DNA from: JAJPJX01 sp964568355
Lineage (GTDB): Bacteria > Acidobacteriota > Terriglobia > Bryobacterales > Bryobacteraceae
Reading direction: 5' to 3'
DNA length: 31,223 nt
Assembly: GCA_964568355.1 (NCBI GenBank)
Contig: CAZMRK010000159.1
Location: forward strand, 1-31,223
Part shown: in pieces, positions 23,422-31,008 of the stretch
Layout: each line of letters starts with the position of its first letter
Position numbering within the stretch: the stretch's first letter is position 1
The notes under the pieces: model-generated
What the model was told of the DNA's origin: nothing
Databases searched by the model: none
The model's input: the letters and a program-made list of their open reading frames with translations, nothing else
Program-made: the position numbers and the translations under genes

Positions 23422-25035
23422 ATGACGGAGGGCGGCGTACACCACGGGGAACTGATTCTGTTGCTATTGCTGGTCTTTGTGATCGGCTTCGGAGCCCTTG
23501 CCCGGCGTCTGCAAACCCCCTACCCCATCGTGCTGGTCATCGCCGGCCTGCTGCTCAGCCTGGCCCCGGGCGTTCCTCATGTCTCTTTGAACCCGGAGTT
23601 CGTTTTCTTTGTGATCCTGCCGCCGCTGCTCTATGCGGCCGCCTTTACCACCTCCTGGCGGGATTTTCGCTATCACCTGGTCACCATCATCTTTCTCGCG
23701 TTCGGCCTTGTCGGCCTTACCGTGGTCAGCGTCGCGGCTGTCTCGCGCTGGATCCTGCCGGGATTTGACTGGCGCCTGGGCCTGCTGCTTGGTGCGGTCG
23801 TCTCCACCACCGATGCCATCGCGGCAACCTCTATCGCCCGCAGGGTCAACCTGCCGCGGCACATCGTAGACCTCCTGGAAGGCGAAAGCCTGGTGAACGA
23901 TGCCAGCGGACTGCTGGCCCTCGAATTGACGCTTGGACTTCTGAACTCAGGCGCGGCGCCCGATTTGTTCGCCGGCGCGAGCCGCTTCGTCCACCTGGTA
24001 GCAGGTGGTATCGCCATAGGACTCATACTCGGCAAGGGGGTCCATTGGATCGAGCAGCACGTGGATGACGCTCCCATCGAAATCATCCTGAGCGTGCTCA
24101 CGCCTTGCACCGCCTATCTGGCTGCGGAGCGGGTAGGCGCCTCCGGAGTGCTCGCGACCGTGGCGTGCGGGCTCTACGTGGGGCGGCAGAGTGCGCGGTT
24201 TTTCTCCTCCGCCGTGAGACTGGAAGCTTACGCCGTGTGGAACACGCTCAATTTCGTTCTGAACGGCGTCGTCTTCTTGCTGATCGGGTTGCAACTGCCC
24301 TCGATCCTGGCGGCGATTAGCAGCCTCAGCCTGATGCAACTGGTTCTGAGGGGTGGCTTGTTCAGCGTCCTGGTCATTCTGCTGCGCGTGCTCTGGGTCT
24401 ACCCGGGTGCGATTCTCTCTTACAAAATCCGGCGGTACCTTCTGCACCAGCCGGAGCCCCCACCGCGGCCGCAAGAGACCTTCGTGGTCGGATGGACCGG
24501 AATGCGTGGTGTCGTGGCCCTGGCGGCGGCGATCGCTTTACCGGCAACACTCGCTAACGGCCAACCGCTGCCCCAGCGTGAAGTGATTCTGTTCCTCACC
24601 TTCTGCGTCATCTTCGTGACTCTGGTCTTGCAGGGGCTCACCCTCCCTTTCGTCATCCGCAGGCTGGGTGTCGCTGAGGTGGAGCCGGCGAACTGCGAGG
24701 AACAGGAGGCCCGGCGCATCCTGGTTCGTGCCGCCCTAAAAGAGCTGGAGCGCATTCGCCGGGAGGACTCTCCCCGCATGCGTCCCATCTATGACGACCT
24801 GATGCAGCACTACCGCGGCCGTTTGGCGGAGCTCGAAGGGCGCGACGGAGAAGAGGACGAGCTGACCCATCACTCGCAGCACTACCGCCGTCTGGCCAAG
24901 CAGATCGCAGCGGTGGAACATGCCACGGCGATTCAGTTGCGCGATCAGAACCGCATCAACGATGAAGTCCTGCGGACCTTGCAGCGCGAACTGGCCCTGG
25001 CGGAGCTGCGCTTCGCTTCCGAGGAGAGCGCCTGA
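23422..25035 (+). CDS. Na+/H+ antiporter, CPA1 (NhaP-type) family
   Basis: The 537-residue product starts at ATG 23422; GAGGGG lies very close upstream. About 12 membrane segments span residues 10-425, followed by a cytoplasmic tail of ~110 residues rich in charged helices (EARRILVRAALKELERIRRED, TLQRELALAELRF). CPA1 signatures are present: LPPLLYAAAF (66-75), STTDAIAATSIAR (128-140, Asp131), EGESLVNDASGL (153-164 with Asn159-Asp160, the ion-binding pair) and GWTGMRGVVALAAAIALP. It exchanges cytoplasmic Na+ (or K+) for H+ across the inner membrane in pH and sodium homeostasis. Single gene, divergent from the cytochrome c gene and convergent with the ECF sigma gene. Confidence 0.92.
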   Translation: MTEGGVHHGELILLLLLVFVIGFGALARRLQTPYPIVLVIAGLLLSLAPGVPHVSLNPEFVFFVILPPLLYAAAFTTSWRDFRYHLVTIIFLAFGLVGLTVVSVAAVSRWILPGFDWRLGLLLGAVVSTTDAIAATSIARRVNLPRHIVDLLEGESLVNDASGLLALELTLGLLNSGAAPDLFAGASRFVHLVAGGIAIGLILGKGVHWIEQHVDDAPIEIILSVLTPCTAYLAAERVGASGVLATVACGLYVGRQSARFFSSAVRLEAYAVWNTLNFVLNGVVFLLIGLQLPSILAAISSLSLMQLVLRGGLFSVLVILLRVLWVYPGAILSYKIRRYLLHQPEPPPRPQETFVVGWTGMRGVVALAAAIALPATLANGQPLPQREVILFLTFCVIFVTLVLQGLTLPFVIRRLGVAEVEPANCEEQEARRILVRAALKELERIRREDSPRMRPIYDDLMQHYRGRLAELEGRDGEEDELTHHSQHYRRLAKQIAAVEHATAIQLRDQNRINDEVLRTLQRELALAELRFASEESA

Positions 25036-25043
25036 CCGGCCGC

Positions 25044-25619
25044 CTATCCCGCTGCGCTCTTGCGCGTGAGTTCCCGGAACAGCCACGCCCGCGCCGCGCT
25101 CCACTCGCGATTCACCGTGGCGGCGGAGACGTTCATCACTTCAGCCGTCTCCTCAATGGAAAGGCCGCCGAAAAATCGCAGTTCGACCACCCGGCACTGG
25201 TCCGGATCGATGGCCGCCAGGCTGGTAAGCGAATCGTCGAGCGCGATCAGGTCCAGGTCGCGCTGCCCGGGCAGCCCTACGGCGTCGTCCAGTGTAATCT
25301 TCACCGCCCCGGAGCCGCGCTTGGCCGCCTTCTGCCCGCGAGCGTGATCCACCAGGATGCGCCGGATCATCTGTGATGCCATGGCAAAGAAGTGCGCTCG
25401 GTTTTGCCACTTGACGCTGTGCTGGTCGATCAGGCGCAGGTAGACTTCGTGTACCAGCGCTGTCCCTTGCAGGGTATGGTCGGACCGTTCGCGGCGTAGG
25501 TAGGCATGTGCCAGCCGGCGCAGTTCGTCGTACACCAGAGGCATGAGCTGGTCCATGGCAGCCCGGTCGCCTTGACTGGATTGCACGAGTAGTTGCGTCA
25601 CTTCTGGATCCGGCGTCAT
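25044..25619 (-). CDS. ECF-type RNA polymerase sigma factor
   Basis: ATG 25619 is preferred over a TTG at 25646, giving 191 residues. Region sigma-2 spans about 8-95 (LVYDELRRLAHAYLRRE, TALVHEVYLRLID, NRAHFFAMASQMIRRILVDHARGQKAAKRG). Region sigma-4 spans about 125-185 (RVVELRFFGGLSIEETAEVMNVSAATVNREWSAARAWLFREL). The FFAMASQMIRRILVDHAR string is diagnostic of the large ECF subgroup found in Acidobacteriota and Planctomycetota, which generally has no anti-sigma factor and often sits next to a Ser/Thr protein kinase. No kinase gene is within the window. Immediate neighbour upstream is the NfrB-like gene, ending 54 bases away on the same strand. Confidence 0.9.
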   Translation of the reverse strand: MTPDPEVTQLLVQSSQGDRAAMDQLMPLVYDELRRLAHAYLRRERSDHTLQGTALVHEVYLRLIDQHSVKWQNRAHFFAMASQMIRRILVDHARGQKAAKRGSGAVKITLDDAVGLPGQRDLDLIALDDSLTSLAAIDPDQCRVVELRFFGGLSIEETAEVMNVSAATVNREWSAARAWLFRELTRKSAAG

Positions 25620-25673
25620 GGAGTGGGTCTGACTATTTTCGCGCAAAATCGCAGCCGAAGGGACTGCGTGAAA

Positions 25674-27446
25674 CTAGGGTAAATACCGCGCAGCCAGCTC
25701 CTCGAAGTCGTCGGGGGTCACCAACTGGTACTGCAATTCGAGTGAGGAGAAGCGGCTAAGTTCGCGGGTCATCGCGTCGGATGGCAACTCCGGACCCAGT
25801 ACGTAAAGCTGGCCGGAGAGGACGCGAAACGGCAGAACTTTCCACTTGCGCGCCAGGCGGGCCGGCAGCGAGCGCGTCACCGCGGCCGAAACCACATTTG
25901 CTTCCGGGCGTCCGAAGGGCATGTTTTGCTGAAGACTCAACGCTTCGTAAAGATCGGCCGGATCCAGTTTACCCAGCGCCACCAGGTGCTCTCCCAAGCG
26001 GATATCGCCGGGTTTGGTCAGCAGGGCTGCCTCCAGTTCTGCGGATTCCAGGTACTGGGAGCCTACCAGGATCTCTCCGAGCCGCCGTTTTTCCACAGTG
26101 AGCGCCTCGCGCGACGGGTAAGTGTGCGAAGTCTTGATCCACACCAGCGGTTCTCCTCGCAGACGCGCTTGGAAAAATCGCTTCAAAGCCATCGCTGTAG
26201 CCGCGCAATTGATCCAGTTTCCCCAAAGCATTCGGAGCGGCACCCCCAGGGCGAACCTCAGCCCGTAAATCCGTGCGACACAGGCCGCTCGAATGCTCAT
26301 CTGCAGGGCGGACAGGCCCATTGTGGCCCACCAGATCCACGCCTGCGCGTAACCCATCAAAATCCCCAGGTGCCAGGGGAGCCCACAGGTAGTACTCCAC
26401 GTCCACGTGGTGGCGCTATACGCGAAGAGCAGGTTGGCCAGCGGTACCACCAGATTGCCGACCAGTCCTTTGCGATCTCGCCAGAACCAGTACAGGTCCC
26501 GCGGCGGGACCTTCCATCCGTGGAACTGCCAGGATTGCAGCGCAATGCCGGTCACCCAGCGGGCCCGCTGCCGCACGGCATCGCGGAACGTTCGCGGGAA
26601 GTATTCGCGCGTAGCCACGAAGTTGCCGTCCTCCCGCGACAGCGAGACGAAACATTGCGGCCGGCCCAGGGCATGGATCCGGAAGCCGTTCTCATAGTCT
26701 TCGGTCAGGCTGGCGGGGTCGAAGATGCGATTGCTATGCGTCCTGGCCAGCAGTTCGAGGACCTCCCGCGAGTAGCCCGTGCCCACGCCGTTGGAAGGCA
26801 GAAATCCTCCCCAGGCCGTCCGCATGGGGACATCCTTGATCTGGTACTCCGCAAACTCGTCACAGTAGACGCCATGGGTCCATTCGCGCAGCGGTGTGGG
26901 TAATGCCAACACCGGAATCTGCACCATGTCGTAGCTGCTGGAGTATCGATTGATCTGCTCCAGCGCTCGCGGATGGATCAGGTCTTCGGCATCGTGAGTC
27001 ACTACGACGTCGAAGCGTGTCCCGTGCTGCTCCTCATGCAACAGCATGCGCTGGAAGATCCAGTTCAGGCAGTCGGCCTTGGAGGTGGGGCCATCGTGGG
27101 GGCAAAGGGCCAGATGAACGTTCGGGAAGCGGTGCTCGATCGCGCGGGCTGCTTCGCAGGTGGGGGCGTCGTTCGGATACACACCGAGAAAGAAGTCACA
27201 CGGCTGGTAGCGGTTGGCCGCCAGGTTGTGCGACACCATCTTCTCGATCACGCCGTGCTCATGCCACAGCGGGACGAACACGGCAATCCGCCGGCGCGGA
27301 AGATCGCCGCCCTGACTTGGTACGTTCGGCCGGCGCAGGCAGCGGTACAGAAACGCGAGCGCCAGAACGAGGTCGTCGAGGCTGCTGACCAGGATCCAAC
27401 ACGCCAGCGGGATCAGGCACGCAGCAACACACCCATCAAGCCACAC
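25674..27446 (-). CDS. NfrB-like processive glycosyltransferase with C-terminal MshEN domain
   Basis: The 590-residue product reads from GTG 27446; no clear ribosome site supports it, so the start is uncertain. A membrane anchor at 8-38 precedes a GT2 domain: IAVFVPLWHEHGVIEKMVSH, FFLGVYPND, VVVTHDAEDLIHP (Asp152/Asp155), LTEDYENGFRIHALG (Glu249-Asp250) and QRARWVTG (293-300). Several membrane segments follow (~330-420). The tail, ~453 to the end, is a GspE-N/MshEN domain. Its repeated RRLGEILVGSQYLESAELEAA and RLGEHLVALGKLDPADLYEAL are the c-di-GMP-binding pattern of MshE. This is the layout of NfrB, the bacteriophage N4 receptor glycosyltransferase that makes a secreted polymer under c-di-GMP control. 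No NfrA-like outer-membrane partner is nearby. Confidence 0.82.
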   Translation of the reverse strand: MWLDGCVAACLIPLACWILVSSLDDLVLALAFLYRCLRRPNVPSQGGDLPRRRIAVFVPLWHEHGVIEKMVSHNLAANRYQPCDFFLGVYPNDAPTCEAARAIEHRFPNVHLALCPHDGPTSKADCLNWIFQRMLLHEEQHGTRFDVVVTHDAEDLIHPRALEQINRYSSSYDMVQIPVLALPTPLREWTHGVYCDEFAEYQIKDVPMRTAWGGFLPSNGVGTGYSREVLELLARTHSNRIFDPASLTEDYENGFRIHALGRPQCFVSLSREDGNFVATREYFPRTFRDAVRQRARWVTGIALQSWQFHGWKVPPRDLYWFWRDRKGLVGNLVVPLANLLFAYSATTWTWSTTCGLPWHLGILMGYAQAWIWWATMGLSALQMSIRAACVARIYGLRFALGVPLRMLWGNWINCAATAMALKRFFQARLRGEPLVWIKTSHTYPSREALTVEKRRLGEILVGSQYLESAELEAALLTKPGDIRLGEHLVALGKLDPADLYEALSLQQNMPFGRPEANVVSAAVTRSLPARLARKWKVLPFRVLSGQLYVLGPELPSDAMTRELSRFSSLELQYQLVTPDDFEELAARYLP

Positions 27447-27520
27447 AAAAGTTGTCTTAAGGGTACGGTAGTGGCCGGTCTAGGAGAATTTTCTCTTTCT
27501 TTTTAGGAGAAAAATCCGGC

Positions 27521-28156
27521 TCAGAGCAGAATCAGACCTCGGCGAACCCCCAGCGTCACCGCCTCCGTACGGCTGCCGGCATGGAGCTTGCCCATGATGG
27601 CCGCTACATGAAACTTCACCGTATGCTCGGAGATCCCCAGGCGCCAGGCGATCGTCTTGTTGCCGTGACCTTCGGCGAGCATCCGCAGCACCTCGATCTC
27701 TCGCGGCGTCAGCGACTGCGTGGCCGGGTCGCCCAGATCCCGGTTGCTCGGAGCGGCAGGGGAGAGCAGCGGGTCCAGATCCTGTGGATGAAGCACGACC
27801 AGTCCCGCCGCCGCGGCCTGCACCGCGGCCACCATTTCAGCGGCGGTCAATTCCCGAGGCAGTACGGCGCGAACCCCCGACCGCAGGGCTTCCGAGGCCC
27901 AGGTCGGATGTGGCTCATCCGCCAGCAGAATAACGGCTGGAGAGTGTGACGCCGAGGGCGGCGGCAGCGGGAGTTCTTCCTCGTGGTTTTCCAGGTAAAC
28001 CACCACGACATCTGCCTGCATCCCCGCTGCCTGCCCGGCTGGCGAGGACAGATCGACGGCCTCGGGCAACACCTCGATGGCGGGACCCGAGCGTAGGAGA
28101 GTCTCGAGTCCCGCCCTCACGATCGCGGAAGAAGCCGCGATCCCGACGCGAATCAC
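27521..28156 (-). CDS. LuxR/NarL-type regulator with degenerate receiver domain
   Basis: The 211-residue product starts at ATG 28156, overlapping the HtrA-like gene's stop by four bases. Residues 1-115 follow the receiver fold in order, but the phosphorylation chemistry is gone. The acidic pocket is Ala8/Ser9 (AASSAIVRAGL where VDDHPLVREGL is usual), the phospho-acceptor Asp is Tyr54 (DVVVVYLE), and the conserved Lys is Arg (LPREL). The C-terminal GerE/LuxR HTH (147-208) is intact: LTPREIEVLRMLAEGHGNKTIAWRLGISEHTVKFHVAAIMGKL. It should bind DNA but not be switched by phosphorylation; another signal, possibly linked to the proteases, is inferred. Last gene of the three-gene operon. Confidence 0.88.
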   Translation of the reverse strand: MIRVGIAASSAIVRAGLETLLRSGPAIEVLPEAVDLSSPAGQAAGMQADVVVVYLENHEEELPLPPPSASHSPAVILLADEPHPTWASEALRSGVRAVLPRELTAAEMVAAVQAAAAGLVVLHPQDLDPLLSPAAPSNRDLGDPATQSLTPREIEVLRMLAEGHGNKTIAWRLGISEHTVKFHVAAIMGKLHAGSRTEAVTLGVRRGLILL

Positions 28157-29016
28157 GCGGCCTCCGCGGCCGGGTAGTTCAGGCGTACAGTCACTTCGCG
28201 CGGAGCCGGGTTGCGGCCCCGAAGGAAGGCCAGGCGGAGCAATCCACCCCGATCGATGGCCGCGTGGAGGTCATCAAGAGAGCGGAAAGGACGCTGGCCC
28301 ACCCCGGTGAGGACATCTCCGGGGAACAATGACACCGTCTCCGCGGGGCTGCCGGGAGCAATTTCCAGCACCAGGAGGCCCAGGCTGCGCCGGTCGCCGA
28401 TCTGTAAAGGCACGGGCCGCAGAGTCACTCCCAGCGAAGGCCCGGAAGCTCCGAAGCGCAGGAAGCGGGAGACTGCGTTGCTGGGGATCGCCAGCGCCAA
28501 TCCTCCGGCGATCATCGTGTTGATTCCAATGACCTGCCCGCGGGAGTCGGCCAGAGGTCCGCCGGAATTGCCCGGAGCCAGGCGCACGTCGGCTTGTACC
28601 CAGTTCTGCGGGCCGATCCCCGGCACCGGACCCACCGCGTGCACAATCCCGGTCGTCAGAGCCCCGATGAATCCCAAAGGATTGCCCACTGCCAGTACTA
28701 CCTCGCCCGGGCGCAGGGTTTCGGAATCGCGCGCGGCGGCAGCCGCCAGCCCTGCGGTTGTCCCGATGTCCGACACGCGAAGGGAGGCCAAATCGCGGCG
28801 GGCGTCGCGCGCGGTCACCTTGGCCTCCAGCCGCCGCCCGTCCCACAACTCCACTGTGGCTCGGTCCCCGCGGGCCACGTGAGCGTTGGTAACGATCAAC
28901 CCTTCCGGCGTCCACACGACCCCTGAGCCGCTGCCCCGATAGCGTCCGGAAACTTGTACCTGCACGGTAATCCGGCGAAGCTGCTCGGCCGCATTCCCAA
29001 ATCCTGCCGGCGCCAT
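28153..29016 (-). CDS. HtrA-like serine protease with PDZ domain, no signal peptide
   Basis: ATG 29016 with GGAGGGGAG upstream is chosen; it begins one base after the preceding stop. The 287-residue product has the trypsin-like fold with a complete triad: His46 in IVTNAHVA, Asp75 in DARRDLASLRV and Ser151 in APGNSGGPL. A PDZ domain follows at about 195-280 (LGLLVLEIAPGSPAETVSLFPGDVLTGVGQRPF). There is no signal peptide or membrane anchor, unlike DegP/DegS, so it is predicted to be cytoplasmic, or exported by an unrecognised route. It shares an operon with a second HtrA-like gene upstream and the pseudo-receiver regulator downstream. Confidence 0.9.
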   Translation of the reverse strand: MAPAGFGNAAEQLRRITVQVQVSGRYRGSGSGVVWTPEGLIVTNAHVARGDRATVELWDGRRLEAKVTARDARRDLASLRVSDIGTTAGLAAAAARDSETLRPGEVVLAVGNPLGFIGALTTGIVHAVGPVPGIGPQNWVQADVRLAPGNSGGPLADSRGQVIGINTMIAGGLALAIPSNAVSRFLRFGASGPSLGVTLRPVPLQIGDRRSLGLLVLEIAPGSPAETVSLFPGDVLTGVGQRPFRSLDDLHAAIDRGGLLRLAFLRGRNPAPREVTVRLNYPAAEAA

Positions 29017-29017
29017 G

Positions 29018-29932
29018 TCACTCTCCCCTCCGCGGCCGTTCGCCAATGGTCACGGCCAGTTCCACCAGGGCTCCGCCGCGCACCACGCGCGCCTGTACGC
29101 TGCGGCCGACAAACTCGGCCTCCAGAAAAGCCTGCACGTCATCGGTGTCCCGCAGGGCCTTACCGTCGAAGCTGATCAGGACATCTCCCAACACGACTCC
29201 GGCGCGTTCTGCCGGGCTGCCGGGTTCCACTGAAAGAGCGATGACGCCGCCACGCTCGCTCACCTGGAGACTACTTTTGAGATGATCGGGCAAAAGCACC
29301 GGTTGCAGGCCCAGGCCCAGGTATCCGCGAGCGATGTGCCCCTTGGCAAGCAGCTCGGAAACCACTCGATCGATGGTCGAGACCGGGATCGCCAGCGGTG
29401 CCGTGCGGGAGAGCCCCGAGGTAGCCAGACCCAGCAGTCTGCCTTGCGCATCGGCCAGGGCCGCGCCTGAGGAACCGGGATAGAGGCTGACGTCCAGGCG
29501 GATAAATTGATCGACGCGGCCGCCGCGCCAGGTCCGCCAGGCCCCGGAAACGCTGCTGATCACGCCCATTGCCGCATTTACGCCGGTCTCCGGACCGCGG
29601 CCGACGGCCAGCACCAGGCTGCCGGCGCGTACGGAACCGGCCGGAGCGGGTTCGGGTGGGGTGAGACCGGAAACGCCCAGTTTCAGCACCGCAAGATCCG
29701 TGCCTGAGTCGCGCCCCGCCAGAGTCGCGGCTATACCGCGCCCATCAGGCAGTGTGACGGTAATCTCCTCGGTGTGGCGGATGGAATGGTCGGCAGTGAC
29801 TACGATGCCCTCACGCCAGGAAATCCCGCTGGAAGAAATGCGCTCGCGCGCGTTCACCGCAACCACCGATCTCCCGGCGCGCTCCACGGCGTCTGCTAGT
29901 TCCTGTGAGACTGCGATCAAGGGGTTTTCCAT
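29018..29932 (-). CDS. Divergent HtrA-like serine protease with PDZ domain
   Basis: The 304-residue product starts at ATG 29932 with AGGAGA five bases upstream. It is a second S1C-type protease. The triad is retained but in unusual settings: His49 in VVTADHSI (usually TNAHV), Asp79 in GRDSGTDLAVLKL and Ser155 in YPGSSGAAL (usually GNSGGPL). Thus the oxyanion loop differs and specificity or activity may be altered. A PDZ domain lies near 210-295 (GVIALSVEPGSPAERAGVVLGDVLISFDGKAL). No signal peptide. It is the first gene of the operon, followed one base later by the canonical HtrA-like protease, so the two may form mixed oligomers. Confidence 0.85.
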   Translation of the reverse strand: MENPLIAVSQELADAVERAGRSVVAVNARERISSSGISWREGIVVTADHSIRHTEEITVTLPDGRGIAATLAGRDSGTDLAVLKLGVSGLTPPEPAPAGSVRAGSLVLAVGRGPETGVNAAMGVISSVSGAWRTWRGGRVDQFIRLDVSLYPGSSGAALADAQGRLLGLATSGLSRTAPLAIPVSTIDRVVSELLAKGHIARGYLGLGLQPVLLPDHLKSSLQVSERGGVIALSVEPGSPAERAGVVLGDVLISFDGKALRDTDDVQAFLEAEFVGRSVQARVVRGGALVELAVTIGERPRRGE

Positions 29933-29950
29933 ACTTCTCCTGAATTCGTG

Positions 29951-30028
29951 GGCTGCTGAATATCCTGCGGAAGGCCGTTGCCTGCCGCTATGTTCTCCTG
30001 GTCAGAGCCTTGGACTCTTTCAGCAGCC
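29951..30028 (-). ncRNA. Candidate structured leader RNA (three-way junction) or MITE remnant
   Basis: A 10-bp perfect closing stem, GGCTGCTGAA (29951-29960) with TTCAGCAGCC (30019-30028), encloses 58 bases. Read on the minus strand it contains a hairpin AGAGTCCAAGGCTCT and a hairpin GCGG...CCGC enclosing AGGC-AACG-GCCT, joined by purine-rich linkers. The 3' end is 18 bases from the ATG of the protease gene, which favours a cis-acting leader. The end sequence GGCTGCTGAA also resembles ends of small mobile repeats, so a MITE is an alternative. It is not a tRNA and matches no riboswitch consensus I know. Confidence 0.4.
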
Positions 30029-30110
30029 AATTCCAGAATGCGGCATCGAGGCCGGCGCCCACATCGGCAATTCGGGCAGGGAAGGGCCTGGAGAAACGGG
30101 CAGGTCGCCG

Positions 30111-30902
30111 TTACCCCGCGAGGATTGCCCTCGTGTACACCACCTGGAACCCGCAGCGTTCGTAGTTGCGCTGCGAAATGCTGCCGGGAAGCGTGGACGC
30201 CGTCGCCAGATCGCAGCCGCGTCGCGCCGCATCCTGAAGGCGTGCGCGAATCAGCGCCGTCTGCGCTCCCTGGCGCCGCGCGGAAGGCAGAGTACCGTCG
30301 GCAAACAGCATCGCCAGCCCGTCATAAGTGGCCAGGGCGGCGGATGCCCGGGGCGTGCCGTCTTCCAAACACGCCAGGTAGCACGTGGAACTGGCCATGC
30401 GGAAGATATTGCGGCCCACGTCCAGTTCCTCCTCCGTGAGCGGTTTATCTTCAAAGAAGCCGCGGCCGGCGGTGACGGCCCAAAGTTCCGATTCCTCGGG
30501 TTCGGCTGGGCGTACTCCTGCCACTGGTACGGGATCCCCGGCGGCCAGCGGTTTCACCAGGACGTTGTTGAACTCGGCCAGCCGATAGCCCCGTAAGCTG
30601 AGAAATTCCAATAGCATGGGGTTCGCCAGCGGGCACAAGTCGATGGTCACAACCGCGCCGCGGCTGCGAAAGAAGGCTTCCATGCGCTCCAGTTCTGCCT
30701 CGCGCACAGGGCCATTCAGCCCCAGGCCGACGGCGTGCGTGAGGGGAGAGAGGCGGCCCACATAGAGGGCGTAGCCGCCGCAAACGGGCAGGGCCAGCGA
30801 CCGGGTTTCCGGCCGCAGAAGATTCTGTGCCTCGGTGCACTCCAGGCCGTTGCGGACCTCGCCATTTTCCAATCGGCGGGCCAGCGCCAGGTCCGCGATC
30901 AT
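30111..30902 (-). CDS. GNAT-family N-acetyltransferase
   Basis: The frame extends to 31028 but the first ~42 codons have no family resemblance, so ATG 30902 is preferred; no strong ribosome site supports it. The 263-residue product has an N-terminal region (LALARRLENGE, CGGYALYVGRLSPLTHAVGLGLNG, VTIDLCPLANPMLLEFLSLRGY) and a C-terminal GNAT domain: YLACLEDGTPRASAALATYDGLAMLFADGTLPSARRQGAQTALIRARLQDA, with RRQGAQTALI as the acetyl-CoA pyrophosphate loop. The last segment is SISQRNYERCGFQVVYTRAIL, the usual end of the fold. This looks like the small-molecule or protein acetyltransferase type with an N-terminal half-domain. Substrate unknown. It starts 106 bases from the divergent TPR gene. Confidence 0.8.
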   Translation of the reverse strand: MIADLALARRLENGEVRNGLECTEAQNLLRPETRSLALPVCGGYALYVGRLSPLTHAVGLGLNGPVREAELERMEAFFRSRGAVVTIDLCPLANPMLLEFLSLRGYRLAEFNNVLVKPLAAGDPVPVAGVRPAEPEESELWAVTAGRGFFEDKPLTEEELDVGRNIFRMASSTCYLACLEDGTPRASAALATYDGLAMLFADGTLPSARRQGAQTALIRARLQDAARRGCDLATASTLPGSISQRNYERCGFQVVYTRAILAG

Positions 30903-31008
30903 AGGCGCTCGCCCGGAAAATTTGCTCCGGTGCAAAAAACAGACCGCATCGGACGCACAGTAACACATCTTGGCACATCCGGGCATCGTAGGATAATGAA
31001 GGAAGAAC
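30903..31008. other. Divergent intergenic region
   Basis: These 106 bases separate the GNAT and TPR genes. A promoter for the TPR gene is annotated. In the minus direction no clear signal is seen, and a short frame with a Cys pair (CVRCG) overlapping it is considered accidental. Confidence 0.5.
30970..30997 (+). promoter_or_regulatory. Promoter of the TPR protein gene
   Basis: TTGGCA (30970-30975) and GATAAT (30992-30997), 16 bases apart. The start would fall near 31003-31004, only five or six bases before GTG 31009, so the ribosome site GAAGGAAG would be partly untranscribed. Either the mRNA is nearly leaderless or a further upstream promoter exists. Confidence 0.5.

Noticed and set aside
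29951..30028. tRNA gene in the folded leader
   Set aside because: The closing stem is longer than 7 bp, there is no T-loop GTTCRA motif, no D-loop GG and no plausible anticodon arm.
30451..30978. Minus-strand frame with a zinc-ribbon-like CVRCG near its start
   Set aside because: The similarity covers only the first ~20 residues; the rest overlaps the GNAT gene in another frame with Arg/Gly-rich, featureless sequence.
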